DNA of 44,173 nt, taken from the IMG/VR virus record IMGVR_UViG_3300036832_000887, positions 1-44,173 of that record; one strand, 5' to 3'. Positions 20,959 through 28,510 of the stretch are shown here, one piece after another. Position numbers and translations under genes: made by a program. The notes beneath the pieces were generated by a model. The model saw nothing but the letters and a program-made list of their open reading frames with translations. It made no database searches and was not told the DNA's origin. Origin of the DNA: a virus. How positions within the stretch are numbered: position 1 is the stretch's first letter; each line of letters opens with the position of its first letter.

Positions 20959-21836
20959 CGGGCGAGTTGATCAAACCTTCCGCTACCGTACCAACGGCGC
21001 GCAACGCTGATACAACGTTGCTTGACATCATCGCCAGGGCGGCAGCGGACCCCAACACCGATGTCGATAAGCTGGAGCGCCTCACCGCGCTCTACGAGCG
21101 GCATATGGAACGCGAGGCGCGCGCGGCCTTTAACGCCGCCCTGGCCGAAATGCAGCCGCTCCTGCCCGAGATCGCCGAGCACGGCGAGATTACCGACCGG
21201 CAGGGCGAAGTGCAGAGCACCTATGCCTTGTGGGAGGACATCCAGGCCGCGATCAAACCGATTTTGGCGCGGTTTGGCTTCTCGCTCAATTTTAAGGTCG
21301 CGCACCAGGGCGACCGCCTGTCGGTCACCGGCATGCTCAACCACCGGCTGGGGCATGTCGAGGAGACGACGCTGCCGCTGCCGCTCGATACCAGCGGCAA
21401 CAAGAACACCGTGCAGAGCTACGGCAGCTCGACCAGCTATGGTATGCGCTACACCGCCAGGGCGCTCTTAAACCTGACCTCGCGGGGCGAGGATGACGAC
21501 GGCCAGGCCGCCGGCACCAAGCTGATCAGCGAGGGCGAGATGGAGGCGCTCGGGCTGCTCATGGAGCGCGCCAAGGTCGATCCCGTCCGGTTCTGCACAT
21601 TTCTCAAGGTGCCGAGCCTCGACCAGCTCCCGGCGCGGCGCTACCGCTTTGCTGAGCGCGCGCTGCAGGATGCGCTGCAAAAGCGGAGCCCGAAGGCGAC
21701 GCCGCGCCCTCCTGCCGGGCCTGCCGGGAGCGGCGGGGGTGCTACATCCACGACCGGCGGCCCGGCGGCTGGCCACTCCTCTACTGGTAGGCCCGGCGAG
21801 CTGAGCGACCTCGACCATCAGGACGAGGTGCCATGA
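20955..21836 (+). CDS. erf: ERF-family single-strand annealing protein
   Basis: The 293-residue protein starts at MTGELIKPS (ATGA overlap). Residues 40-200 carry the ERF core: F-N-A-A-L-A-E-M-Q-P, a S-T-Y-A-L-W-E-D-I strand/helix, G-F-S-L-N-F, L-P-L-D-T-S-G-N-K-N and S-S-T-S-Y-G-M-R-Y-T, ending G-E-D-D-D-G. The C-terminus is Gly/Pro/Ser-rich and disordered. ERF proteins anneal complementary single strands in phage recombination and circularisation. The next gene is the partner exonuclease, as in two-component phage recombination systems. Confidence 0.88.
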   Translation: MTGELIKPSATVPTARNADTTLLDIIARAAADPNTDVDKLERLTALYERHMEREARAAFNAALAEMQPLLPEIAEHGEITDRQGEVQSTYALWEDIQAAIKPILARFGFSLNFKVAHQGDRLSVTGMLNHRLGHVEETTLPLPLDTSGNKNTVQSYGSSTSYGMRYTARALLNLTSRGEDDDGQAAGTKLISEGEMEALGLLMERAKVDPVRFCTFLKVPSLDQLPARRYRFAERALQDALQKRSPKATPRPPAGPAGSGGGATSTTGGPAAGHSSTGRPGELSDLDHQDEVP

Positions 21837-22477
21837 TCGAGGTGCTCGACATCGAGCAACGCTCGCCCCAATGGTACGAGGCCCGGCGCGGCATCCCGAC
21901 CGCCAGCGAGTTCGCCAGCATCCTGGCGAAGGGCCAGGGCAAGATGCGCCGGCTCTACCTGACGCGGCTGGCGGCCGAGCGACTGACCGGCGAGGTGCAG
22001 GAGCGCTACAGCAATCACCATATGCGGCGCGGCCGGGAGCAGGAGGAGGACGCGCTCGCCTACTACGCGTGGCTCAACGAGGTCGAGCTGACCCGCGTGG
22101 GTTTCGTCCGCATGCAGATCGCGGGCGGCTGGGTCGGCTGCAGCCCCGACGCCCTCGTCGGTCCCGAGGGCATGGCCGAGGTCAAGTGCCGGCTGGCGTC
22201 GGGGATGGTCGATGCGATGCTGACCGATGGGCTGCCGGGCGAATACCGCCCCCAGGTGCAGGGCGGCCTGTGGATCACCGGCCGGCGCTGGTGCGACTGC
22301 GTGATGTACTGCCCCGAGCTGCCGCTGCTGACGATCCGGGTAGAACGGGACGAGAGCTACATCGACGCCCTCGCCGCCGAGGTCAGCAAATTCAACGTCG
22401 AGCTCGACGCCGCGGTCGCCCGGTTTGGCGATCCGCGCGCGATCCTGCGCGAGCAACTCGAAAGGAGCTTGGCATGA
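21833..22477 (+). CDS. YqaJ-like (lambda-exonuclease fold) recombinase nuclease
   Basis: The 214-residue protein overlaps erf by four bases. Family motifs are visible: R-S-P-Q-W-Y-E-A-R-R-G-I-P-T-A-S at the start, G-C-S-P-D-A-L-V for the catalytic Asp, then A-E-V-K-C for Glu/Lys, and H-M-R-R-G-R-E-Q-E for the preceding helix. The enzyme digests one strand of double-stranded DNA ends so that the ERF protein can anneal the rest. Its order with erf supports a coupled recombination module. Confidence 0.88.
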   Translation: MIEVLDIEQRSPQWYEARRGIPTASEFASILAKGQGKMRRLYLTRLAAERLTGEVQERYSNHHMRRGREQEEDALAYYAWLNEVELTRVGFVRMQIAGGWVGCSPDALVGPEGMAEVKCRLASGMVDAMLTDGLPGEYRPQVQGGLWITGRRWCDCVMYCPELPLLTIRVERDESYIDALAAEVSKFNVELDAAVARFGDPRAILREQLERSLA

Positions 22478-23097
22478 AGGTCGAGACTCTGGTGCGCGCG
22501 CTCGCCGCTGTCCGCGAGAAGATCGAACACGCGACTGAGCAGGAGGCGGACTGGCGGGCCGAGCGCGACCGGCGGCGTCGCCAGGAGTCCGCCTTCCTGC
22601 GCGGGATCGTGCGGGCCGAGGGATCGCAGCGTAAGGCCGCCGAGATCGTCGGCATCAGTCAGGCGACTATCTCACGCACGCTCGACCCGGAGGGGCACTT
22701 GAAGCGCAGAAGTGATCAGGCTGAGCGTGATGCCGTTTATCGCCAAACGGCATCAGCAGACCGTGATGCAAGATTTCGGCTTCTTGCATCACCCGAGCCA
22801 CCCCAGACCGAGCCTGATGACGACAATGTGGTCCAGCTCGTCCCGGCCAAGCCAGAGACCCTGCGCGACCTCGTCACCCCCAACAAGAATTACTGGGCCG
22901 ACCGGCGCGTGCGCGATGTCTACCTCGCGGTGCTGCGGTGCGAGCGCTTCAGCCCTGACGGAGCTGCCTTTCTGTACACCAAGGGGTTCAAGCAGCTTGC
23001 TCACGATTTCTCAGGGAGGATGTTCGATGGCGATCAAGACCAAGTCGAGCCGCCCACGGCTGGGCATGAACAAGGAATTGCGGCTGGAAATGATTGA
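22474..23097 (+). CDS. Helix-turn-helix protein of recombination operon
   Basis: The 207-residue protein is joined to the exonuclease gene by ATGA. It has an N-terminal coiled coil (VREKIEHATEQEADWRAERD) and a helix-turn-helix at about 50-68 (RKAAEIVGISQATISRTL). The rest is less ordered and includes a conserved-looking ETLRDLVTPNKNYWADRRVR segment. It probably binds DNA as a regulator or replication accessory. Its last 71 bases overlap the next gene in another frame. Confidence 0.6.
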   Translation: MKVETLVRALAAVREKIEHATEQEADWRAERDRRRRQESAFLRGIVRAEGSQRKAAEIVGISQATISRTLDPEGHLKRRSDQAERDAVYRQTASADRDARFRLLASPEPPQTEPDDDNVVQLVPAKPETLRDLVTPNKNYWADRRVRDVYLAVLRCERFSPDGAAFLYTKGFKQLAHDFSGRMFDGDQDQVEPPTAGHEQGIAAGND

Positions 23098-23470
23098 CGA
23101 GGACATCGCCTCGGCGGTCTGCAACTCGCGCCAGCATTGCGCCATCGCGCAGACGATTTACCGACAGCTACACCAGCCAATTGGCCGGGTGCGGGTGATG
23201 GAGCACGTCGTGTCAATCGCCGGGCCTGACGGCTTCCGGTATCACTACCGCATCCCGTCGCAGGCCGCCCAATTGGTGCGCGATTTTGACAATCGCAAGC
23301 CTGTAAAGCCGATTGTCTTTGTCTTGCGCTACTCGGATCGTCGCCGCATCCAAGCGGTCGACGAGGTGACAAAGCATCGCGTGAATGAGGCGCGGCGCAT
23401 CCGCACCGCCGCTCTCGCTGCGGTTGGCGAGAAGCCAAAGACCTACGAGCGCGGTCGCTACGGCATATGA
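23027..23470 (+). CDS. Hypothetical basic protein
   Basis: The 147-residue protein starts after GGGAGGA. It is rich in Arg, Lys and His, with patches such as YRQLHQPIGRVRVMEHVVSI and RIQAVDEVTKHRVNEARRIR. It may bind nucleic acid. The frame overlaps the end of the preceding gene by 71 bases, but the strong ribosome site and length favour it being real. No family is recognised. Confidence 0.6.
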   Translation: MAIKTKSSRPRLGMNKELRLEMIDEDIASAVCNSRQHCAIAQTIYRQLHQPIGRVRVMEHVVSIAGPDGFRYHYRIPSQAAQLVRDFDNRKPVKPIVFVLRYSDRRRIQAVDEVTKHRVNEARRIRTAALAAVGEKPKTYERGRYGI

Positions 23471-23961
23471 CCGACCCGCTCTGGTATCGCTGGAATGGCG
23501 CGGTCATGGTGCCGATGCGCCCCGAGCTGGCCGAGCGCCAGTTCCGGCCCGATGGCCACTACCTGCTGGAGGCGCATCACGAGCGATCCTACGCCCGGCA
23601 CAAGATGTATTTCGCGTCCCTGGCCGAGGCCTGGGCGAGCCTGCACTCAGACGAGTGGCCCACGGTCGAGCATTTGAGGAAACGCGCCCTGATCCGCACC
23701 GGCTGGTACGACGAGCGCGCCATCGCCTGCGACAGCGTCGAGATGGCCGAGCGCGTCGCGGCGTTTATCCGGCCGCTCGATGAGTTTTCGGTCGTGATGG
23801 TCGATGGGCTGGTCGTGCGCCAGCTCAGCGCGCAGAGCCAGAGCTACAAGGCGATGGGGCGCGACCGCTTCAACGCGTCGATGGACGCCGTGCTCGATTA
23901 CGTCGCCGGGCTGCTCGGCGTGCCCAAAGAGGTTCTTGAAGCCCAGGGAGAGATGGCATGA
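23467..23961 (+). CDS. DUF1367-like phage protein
   Basis: The 164-residue protein resembles a phage family with the order H-x-x-R-S-Y-x-R-H-x-x-Y-F-A-S-L-x-E-A-W, then E-H-L-R-K-R-A-L-I-R-T-G-W and a C-terminal A-Q-S-Q-S-Y-K-A-M-x-R-x-x-F. Members usually sit in early or recombination operons, with no function assigned. Four-base overlaps with both neighbours support co-translation. Confidence 0.6.
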   Translation: MTDPLWYRWNGAVMVPMRPELAERQFRPDGHYLLEAHHERSYARHKMYFASLAEAWASLHSDEWPTVEHLRKRALIRTGWYDERAIACDSVEMAERVAAFIRPLDEFSVVMVDGLVVRQLSAQSQSYKAMGRDRFNASMDAVLDYVAGLLGVPKEVLEAQGEMA

Positions 23962-24473
23962 AGAAGATCACCATTGAGCCGACCGACCGCGCCAGCCGCT
24001 CGCCGCTTGGGTCAGGCCGGGTCTGGAAGGGCACAACCGACCGGGGCACGCCAATCAAGGTGCTGATCTGCGGTCTGCTGCCGAGCAGCGACGACCCGGC
24101 CCTGGTGGCACAGTTTGACCGCGAGCACGACGCGCTCCCTGCGCTGCCCGAGGTCTGCCCCGACTGTGGTGAGCCGCACATCGAGCACAAGTTGGTCGGC
24201 GAACTCGTGATCGATATGTACATGGTCATCGCCCGCTGGATGATCGCCTTCGCCGCTGCGGGCGGCACCGACATGGCGGCCCCCGCCGGCCTCACCGAGA
24301 CGCAGATGGCCGACAATCTGCGGGCCGAGCTGGCGACCAGGGACAGGGCATATCACGACGCCCTGGTCGCGGCGGCGCATGCGGCGAGCCGGTACGTCAT
24401 CGACAAGATCATGGCGGCCCAGGGTATCAAGCAGCTCGACGGCATGATCGGCGAGGTGGCGGGTCATGCCTGA
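23958..24473 (+). CDS. Hypothetical protein with one zinc pair
   Basis: In this 171-residue protein a basic start (MKKITIEPTDRASRSPLGSG) leads to a region containing C-P-D-C-G-E-P-H-I-E-H, which may bind zinc. A helical middle and a C-terminal helix (RYVIDKIMAAQGIKQLDGMI) follow. No family is recognised. Confidence 0.58.
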   Translation: MKKITIEPTDRASRSPLGSGRVWKGTTDRGTPIKVLICGLLPSSDDPALVAQFDREHDALPALPEVCPDCGEPHIEHKLVGELVIDMYMVIARWMIAFAAAGGTDMAAPAGLTETQMADNLRAELATRDRAYHDALVAAAHAASRYVIDKIMAAQGIKQLDGMIGEVAGHA

Positions 24474-24672
24474 CGATCTGCCCGGCTACGACGCCTGGAA
24501 GACGCGGCTGCCGCCCGAGCCATACAGCGATGATCCCGACTGCACCTGCACAACCGAGCGGCGCGACCGCTGGTGCCCGGTCCACGGCAAAGATCCCGAC
24601 CAGGCCTACGAGGAACGGCGGGAGCGACAATGGGACCGACAATGGGACCGCGAGCAATGGTCCGATTGTTGA
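24466..24672 (+). CDS. Small CTC-WCPVHG protein
   Basis: The 68-residue protein contains D-C-T-C-T and W-C-P-V-H-G-K-D-P-D, a motif found in small uncharacterised phage proteins. Its end is a repetitive W-D-R-Q segment (ERQWDRQWDREQWSDC). It may bind a metal through its Cys and His. Function unknown. Confidence 0.6.
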   Translation: MPDDLPGYDAWKTRLPPEPYSDDPDCTCTTERRDRWCPVHGKDPDQAYEERRERQWDRQWDREQWSDC

Positions 24673-24857
24673 GGGGCTGGACGATAGGCCCGGCGAGGCC
24701 CTGTAAGCACGCCGGCCTGCCGCTGCCGGGCCATCGCGACATGGGCGAGGTGCTGGCGGCCGAGCAGCGCATTGCCATCCAACGTGGCGCGACAGCGTTT
24801 GTGCGCGCTCGCAAATATGAGGAGAAACGTAATGGCGAGCCGTCCCCTAAACTTTAG
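24630..24857 (+). CDS. Weakly supported small ORF
   Basis: This frame of 75 codons starts inside the end of the preceding gene and ends inside the start of the next. Its first residues are atypical (MGPTMGPRAMVRLL); the later part (DMGEVLAAEQRIAIQRGATA) looks more protein-like. No Shine-Dalgarno is evident. It could be noise between two genes. Confidence 0.3.
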   Translation: MGPTMGPRAMVRLLRGWTIGPARPCKHAGLPLPGHRDMGEVLAAEQRIAIQRGATAFVRARKYEEKRNGEPSPKL

Positions 24858-25056
24858 GCAGCGCGACATTACGGCCGCTGTCAAAGCTGTTGAGCGTGCA
24901 GGGAAAAATGTCGCAGCGGTCGAGGTTGACGGCGAGGGAACAATTCATATTTATGTTGGTGGCGGCAACAAAGCCGTACAAAGCAAGAGCCGTATCGCTC
25001 TGGAGAAGATGATCGATGACGAAGAAGCTTGCCTACGTTCAAAGCTTCACCGCTGA
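24832..25056 (+). CDS. Small protein upstream of integrase
   Basis: The 74-residue protein starts at MASRPLNFRQRDITAAVKAV after GAGGAGAAAC. A-A-V-E-V-D-G-E-G-T-I-H-I-Y-V-G is the pattern of a small protein often found directly before phage integrases. It overlaps the integrase gene by 41 bases. It may influence integrase expression by coupling, or act as an excisionase-like factor; neither is proven. Confidence 0.6.
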   Translation: MASRPLNFRQRDITAAVKAVERAGKNVAAVEVDGEGTIHIYVGGGNKAVQSKSRIALEKMIDDEEACLRSKLHR

Positions 25057-26176
25057 GAACGGCACCCAGTACAACTACCTGCGCTTCCAGCAGCAGCCGC
25101 GCGTCGAGCTGCCCAAGGGGCCAGCCAGCGGGGCTAACTTTATGGCCGTCTACAAGCTGGCGCTGAAGGCGGCGCAGGCGAAAGCCGAGCCAAAGAAGGA
25201 GCGTCCCGCCCGCGCAAAAAAAAATGTGCCGTCCACCGGGGCCACAATTCGTGACCGGGTGAACGGCTATCTCAATAGTGCCGCGTTCAAGAAGCTGGCC
25301 CCGAGCACACAGTACGGACGCCGCCGACTACTGGTCGGTTCACTCGACAGCAAGAAGCCGTCTTGGGTTGATCAGTACGGCGATGCGATCTGGGACGAGC
25401 TGACGCCCAAAGACTTCAAGCGCATGCTCCATGCCCGCGCGGAGAAAGCTGGCGAGGCACGCAACTGGCTCAACGCCATTCGGGCAATGGTCAAAGACCT
25501 ACTCGGCGCAGGCGAGATCGAGCTGGACCCGACCTGGGGCATCCGCCCGCCCAAGAGCGACAACCCGGACGGCTTCAAGACCTGGGAGCCAGAGTATCTG
25601 CAGATATACCGGGAATATTGGCCGAGCGGTACGCCGCAGCGGCTGGCCCTGGAGGTGCTCTATTGCACGGGCGGCGCGATCAGCGACGCGGTCAAGCTGA
25701 GCCGCGACAATTTTGGCGAGGACGGCAGCATCCAGTTCGACCGGCAGAAGACCGGCGTCCCATCATGTGCCTGGGTTACGTCTGAGCTGGAGGCCGAGAT
25801 GATCGCTTGCAAACTGATTATCGGCGAGGTCGTCCGGCTAGAAGACGGCGTGACCATCGACCCAGCCGGGATGGTTGCGGGGCCGCTGCTGCGCACCGGC
25901 AAAGGCAAGCGCCTGACATCTACCTATCTCGGGAACCGCGTCCGCGTATGGGCACAGCAGGCAGGCGTCCCGGCTGGGTACAGCGCGCACGGTATCCGCA
26001 AGCGGGCGGTGACGGACGACGCCGAGGATCGGCAGAACCCGGCGACAAACAACGAGCTGAAGGCCAAATACGGCTGGCGCACCAACGACCAGCCCGACCG
26101 CTACACCAGGGCCGCTGACAGCAAACGTATTTCCATGGCACGAGCAGCGCGGCTCAGAAAGGGAACAAAGAAATAA
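25016..26176 (+). CDS. int: Tyrosine-recombinase integrase with altered catalytic arginine
   Basis: The 386-residue protein has an N-terminal arm-binding region to about 80, a core-binding domain at 85-185 (NGYLNSAAFKKLAPSTQYGR), then the catalytic domain. H-G-I-R-K is the His-x-x-Arg box. The nucleophile is probably the Tyr of D-R-Y-T-R-A-A-D, as in alphaproteobacterial prophage integrases. At the first-arginine box, where others have T-G-x-R-x-S-(D/E), this sequence reads T-G-G-A-I-S-D, so the arginine appears to be alanine. The N-terminus has a poly-lysine stretch encoded by an A9 run. It directs integration and excision if active. Confidence 0.85.
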   Translation: MTKKLAYVQSFTAENGTQYNYLRFQQQPRVELPKGPASGANFMAVYKLALKAAQAKAEPKKERPARAKKNVPSTGATIRDRVNGYLNSAAFKKLAPSTQYGRRRLLVGSLDSKKPSWVDQYGDAIWDELTPKDFKRMLHARAEKAGEARNWLNAIRAMVKDLLGAGEIELDPTWGIRPPKSDNPDGFKTWEPEYLQIYREYWPSGTPQRLALEVLYCTGGAISDAVKLSRDNFGEDGSIQFDRQKTGVPSCAWVTSELEAEMIACKLIIGEVVRLEDGVTIDPAGMVAGPLLRTGKGKRLTSTYLGNRVRVWAQQAGVPAGYSAHGIRKRAVTDDAEDRQNPATNNELKAKYGWRTNDQPDRYTRAADSKRISMARAARLRKGTKK

Positions 26177-26207
26177 ACCCGATCTGTCAAACGCCTAAAA
26201 CCTAAGT

Positions 26208-26280
26208 CTAACCCCTTGACGGCCCTCACTCTAGACAGTCCAAGCCCGACTGGTAAAAGTGAGGCATGTCAGGGGGTTAG
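26208..26280. repeat. 73-bp imperfect palindrome after integrase
   Basis: The arms 26208-26230 and 26258-26280 match in 19 of 23 positions as an inverted repeat. The 27-base centre holds a further CAGTC/GACTG hairpin. It lies 31 bases past the integrase stop, between convergent int and the GH26-like gene, and is followed by T-rich sequence (CCATTTTAATTT). It could be a bidirectional terminator, or core sites of the phage attachment locus. A smaller hairpin, GCCCC-AAA-GGGGC, lies at about 26310-26325. Confidence 0.65.
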
Positions 26281-26335
26281 CCATTTTAATTTGACTAAAC
26301 GGCGCATAGCGGCCCCAAAGGGGCACTTGCCGCCA

Positions 26336-27625
26336 TCATTTGGTGACGCGGAAGTCCTTGACGAACTCGGCCCAGGACAGCGGGTTCACGTCGGTGTTCA
26401 TGTAGCCGGCGTAACCGGAATTGGGGTCGCCCGAGTTCCAGTAGCCGAGCATCACCGGCAGACCGTTCGCCAGATAGCTCGCTGCCGCGTCGTGCATGTT
26501 TTTGACGTAAAGCGGGTTGTCGCCCATGTTGCCCTGCGCCCACTCGGGCACGGCCCATCCCTTGCGGCGCGAGAGGGCCAGGGCTTGGCTTGCGGTGATG
26601 CCGGGCACTTGGTCTTGCTGCCAGCGCGCTGATGCCGGCTGCGTCTGGCTACGCAGGCCGTCATAGGTGTCAATCGCTACGAAATCCACATCGTCGTCGC
26701 CGGGGTAGCACGCCTGCCAGCCGCCAGGTGCGCCGTTGCCATCGGTCATGATCGTGCCGTCTGCGGCGTTGAAGGCGAACTTGGCCTGCGGCATCACTGA
26801 GCGGATGACCGAAGCTATGCGGCGGAAAGCGTTGATGAAGTCAAAGCAATAGGTGGCTCCGTTCTGGAAGCCGCTCTGCCACCCCCATTCGTACCAGCCG
26901 CCCTCAAATTCCCAGATCGGCCGCCAGACCGTCTGGCTGTAGCCGTACCCCATCAACTGTTGGGCGACGGCGCGGTAATGCGTATCAAAGGCCCCGGTGG
27001 CGACCTGGGGCAGCGTGAGGCCGGCGTGCTGCGGGAACGGGGGGAGGTTGAGCCATAGCGCATCCGGCCCGCGCCCCGAGGTGTATTGCCACTGGACGAT
27101 GGTCCACGCTGAACCCTCGTAATTGTCCCACAACCCCCTGTTCGGATCGGGGTCCATCGCGATCCCCGACCCGGTCGAGACGATGCTGCCGGCAGGGTAG
27201 CCGATGCTCTGTTCCCAGTAGGCGTAGTCTGCGGGCAGGGTCCAGACTTGCACTGGCTGGCCGTCTGGGCCGGGCACCCATTGCGGGTGCGCGATGCTCT
27301 CGTTCCACGGCGACGTGACCCCGATGTCGATCAGCTCTCCCGTGCTGGGAGGCGGTGGCGGTGGCGGTGGCGGTGGTGGGGGCGGTGGCGGGGGCGGTGG
27401 CGGCGACGCCAGCGGCGCGCTGCACGACACCATTGTCCTGCCGTGACGGCATGTCCAGCTCCACGGCCCCGCCCCGCTCACCGCCGATGCCTGGCCGACC
27501 GCGCACAGGTTCTGGCTCGGCGCGGTTTGCACCCCGACGCCATCGGCGCTGCCGCATATGGGAACAGGCTGGGCGTGAGCACTCGCCGCGATCAGGGAGA
27601 GCGCGAGCGCGTAGAGTATTCGCAT
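26336..27625 (-). CDS. Secreted GH26-like glycosidase
   Basis: The protein is 429 residues from MRILYALALSLIAASAHA, a clear signal peptide ending A-H-A. Residues 20-75 form a small cysteine-containing domain (W-S-W-T-C-R...M-V-S-C-S-A) common in secreted bacterial proteins. It is joined by 19 consecutive prolines to a catalytic domain. That domain resembles glycoside hydrolase family 26 (beta-mannanase type): a R-P-I-W-E-F-E-G-G-W-Y-E-W acid/base motif, F-V-A-I-D-T-Y-D, and V-P-E-W-A-Q with the probable nucleophile Glu. The usual His before the acid Glu is replaced by Trp. It may degrade a host or capsular polysaccharide. It looks like a lysogenic-conversion gene rather than a lysis enzyme. 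Confidence 0.75.
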   Translation of the reverse strand: MRILYALALSLIAASAHAQPVPICGSADGVGVQTAPSQNLCAVGQASAVSGAGPWSWTCRHGRTMVSCSAPLASPPPPPPPPPPPPPPPPPPPSTGELIDIGVTSPWNESIAHPQWVPGPDGQPVQVWTLPADYAYWEQSIGYPAGSIVSTGSGIAMDPDPNRGLWDNYEGSAWTIVQWQYTSGRGPDALWLNLPPFPQHAGLTLPQVATGAFDTHYRAVAQQLMGYGYSQTVWRPIWEFEGGWYEWGWQSGFQNGATYCFDFINAFRRIASVIRSVMPQAKFAFNAADGTIMTDGNGAPGGWQACYPGDDDVDFVAIDTYDGLRSQTQPASARWQQDQVPGITASQALALSRRKGWAVPEWAQGNMGDNPLYVKNMHDAAASYLANGLPVMLGYWNSGDPNSGYAGYMNTDVNPLSWAEFVKDFRVTK

Positions 27626-27633
27626 AAGCCCCC

Positions 27634-27876
27634 TCAGTGCGGCGGCTGGGCGTGAAGCGCGATGTCCAGGCAACGATCCACCAGGGTGCCGACCAGTTTG
27701 GTCCGCTGGTCGAGCTGGTCATCGAGGAACCAGAGCACGGCCCCGATAAAGATCGCGTTGACCAGGCAGAGCATCAGAAAGGCCGGCGGCAGCGCGGTCA
27801 CCAGGCGCGCGCCCAGGTCGGCCAGTGCGCCGACCGTATTTACAGGTGCCGCTTGCGGGTTGGGGTCATTGGACAT
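27634..27876 (-). CDS. Small membrane protein upstream of glycosidase
   Basis: The 80-residue protein starts after GGAGGAG. One membrane helix (PPAFLMLCLVNAIFIGAVLW) is followed by a charged region (DDQLDQRTKLVGTLVDRC). The stop is eight bases before the glycosidase start, so the two form a transcription unit. A holin-like or export-accessory role is possible. No family is certain. Confidence 0.65.
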   Translation of the reverse strand: MSNDPNPQAAPVNTVGALADLGARLVTALPPAFLMLCLVNAIFIGAVLWFLDDQLDQRTKLVGTLVDRCLDIALHAQPPH

Positions 27877-27969
27877 ACGTTGCTCCTCCCCTCAGCGCTC
27901 ATCGTCTCAGCTCACCGCCCCGCATCTCGCCGCCCCGCTCCGCTGCTCCGCTCAACGCAACGCTTCGTC

Positions 27970-28012
27970 TTGCCCACCTTGGGTAACGGTCATATATGTT
28001 GCCCCTACCAAC
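27970..28012 (+). promoter_or_regulatory. Rightward promoter with operator-like motif, site E
   Basis: TTGCCC (27970-27975), a 17-base spacer and TATATG (27993-27998) make a plausible promoter for 28024-28722. The motif GTTGCCCCTACCAAC (27998-28012) lies on the predicted start point. The first ten bases of this motif recur at site F. Confidence 0.5.
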
Positions 28013-28023
28013 GCGAGGGTCGG

Positions 28024-28263
28024 GTGACCACCTATACCGATGACGATGAGCGTCGCCTAAAGGTCGAGCTGATGATCGCCGATATCGACAACAAGCGCGC
28101 CGACACTGAGTACAAGCACGGCCTGTTGCGCTGGGAGCCGTGGAGGCTTGTCATCACGGCGGTTGCTGCCGGTGGGGTGATCGGCGGCGCTCTCGTCGGC
28201 GGGTTAAGCTATCTCGGACGGCAGCCGACACCCATCGTCATCCAGTTACCGCCAGCCAAATGA
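28024..28263 (+). CDS. Small membrane protein 1
   Basis: The 79-residue frame starts at GTG. A polar N-terminus (TTYTDDDERRLKVELMIADI) is followed by one membrane helix (VITAVAAGGVIGGALVGGL) and an outside tail ending T-P-I-V-I-Q-L-P-P-A-K. The tail resembles that of the fourth gene of the set (QIVVHLDQPLSVK), suggesting a duplication. The gene heads four overlapping small membrane genes. Holin or spanin-type lysis is one option; no classical signature is present. Confidence 0.68.
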   Translation: MTTYTDDDERRLKVELMIADIDNKRADTEYKHGLLRWEPWRLVITAVAAGGVIGGALVGGLSYLGRQPTPIVIQLPPAK

Positions 28264-28379
28264 CCGCCATCGAGACGCGCCTCGCGGTGCTGACATGGAT
28301 GGTCGGCGCGCAGATCGCCCTTACCGTTCCTGTGGTCTGGCTGCTGCTGCGCGTCGCCGGCAAGCTTGGTGCGGTATGA
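28260..28379 (+). CDS. Small membrane protein 2
   Basis: The 39-residue protein MTAIETRLAVLTWMVGAQIA plus 19 more is one membrane helix with a short charged start. Its ATG overlaps the previous stop (ATGA). It is holin-sized, but with a single helix. Confidence 0.58.
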   Translation: MTAIETRLAVLTWMVGAQIALTVPVVWLLLRVAGKLGAV

Positions 28380-28510
28380 CCACCCGTGAGCGGCTGCGGC
28401 AGGAGATACGGATGGAGCAGCGCAAATTTGTCGTGCAGGCGCTGATCGCCGCCGCCGCGCTGCTGGCCGCCGGCATCGCCATCGGCATGTCTAGCGGGTG
28501 GTGGTGGTGA
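28376..28510 (+). CDS. Small membrane protein 3
   Basis: In this 44-residue protein a basic, charged start (MTTRERLRQEIRMEQRKF) precedes one membrane helix (VVQALIAAAALLAAGIAIGM) and a W-W-W end. It overlaps the previous stop (ATGA) and ends in a TGATG overlap with the next gene. It is a typical small phage membrane protein. Confidence 0.6.
   Translation: MTTRERLRQEIRMEQRKFVVQALIAAAALLAAGIAIGMSSGWWW

Noticed and set aside
26177-26335. tRNA gene fragment as attachment site
   Set aside because: No T-loop (GGTTCRAATCC-type) or acceptor sequence is seen here. I noticed no tRNA elsewhere in the window.
27355-27412. GGTGGC microsatellite as a non-coding element
   Set aside because: It is in frame in the glycosidase gene and encodes the proline linker between two domains.
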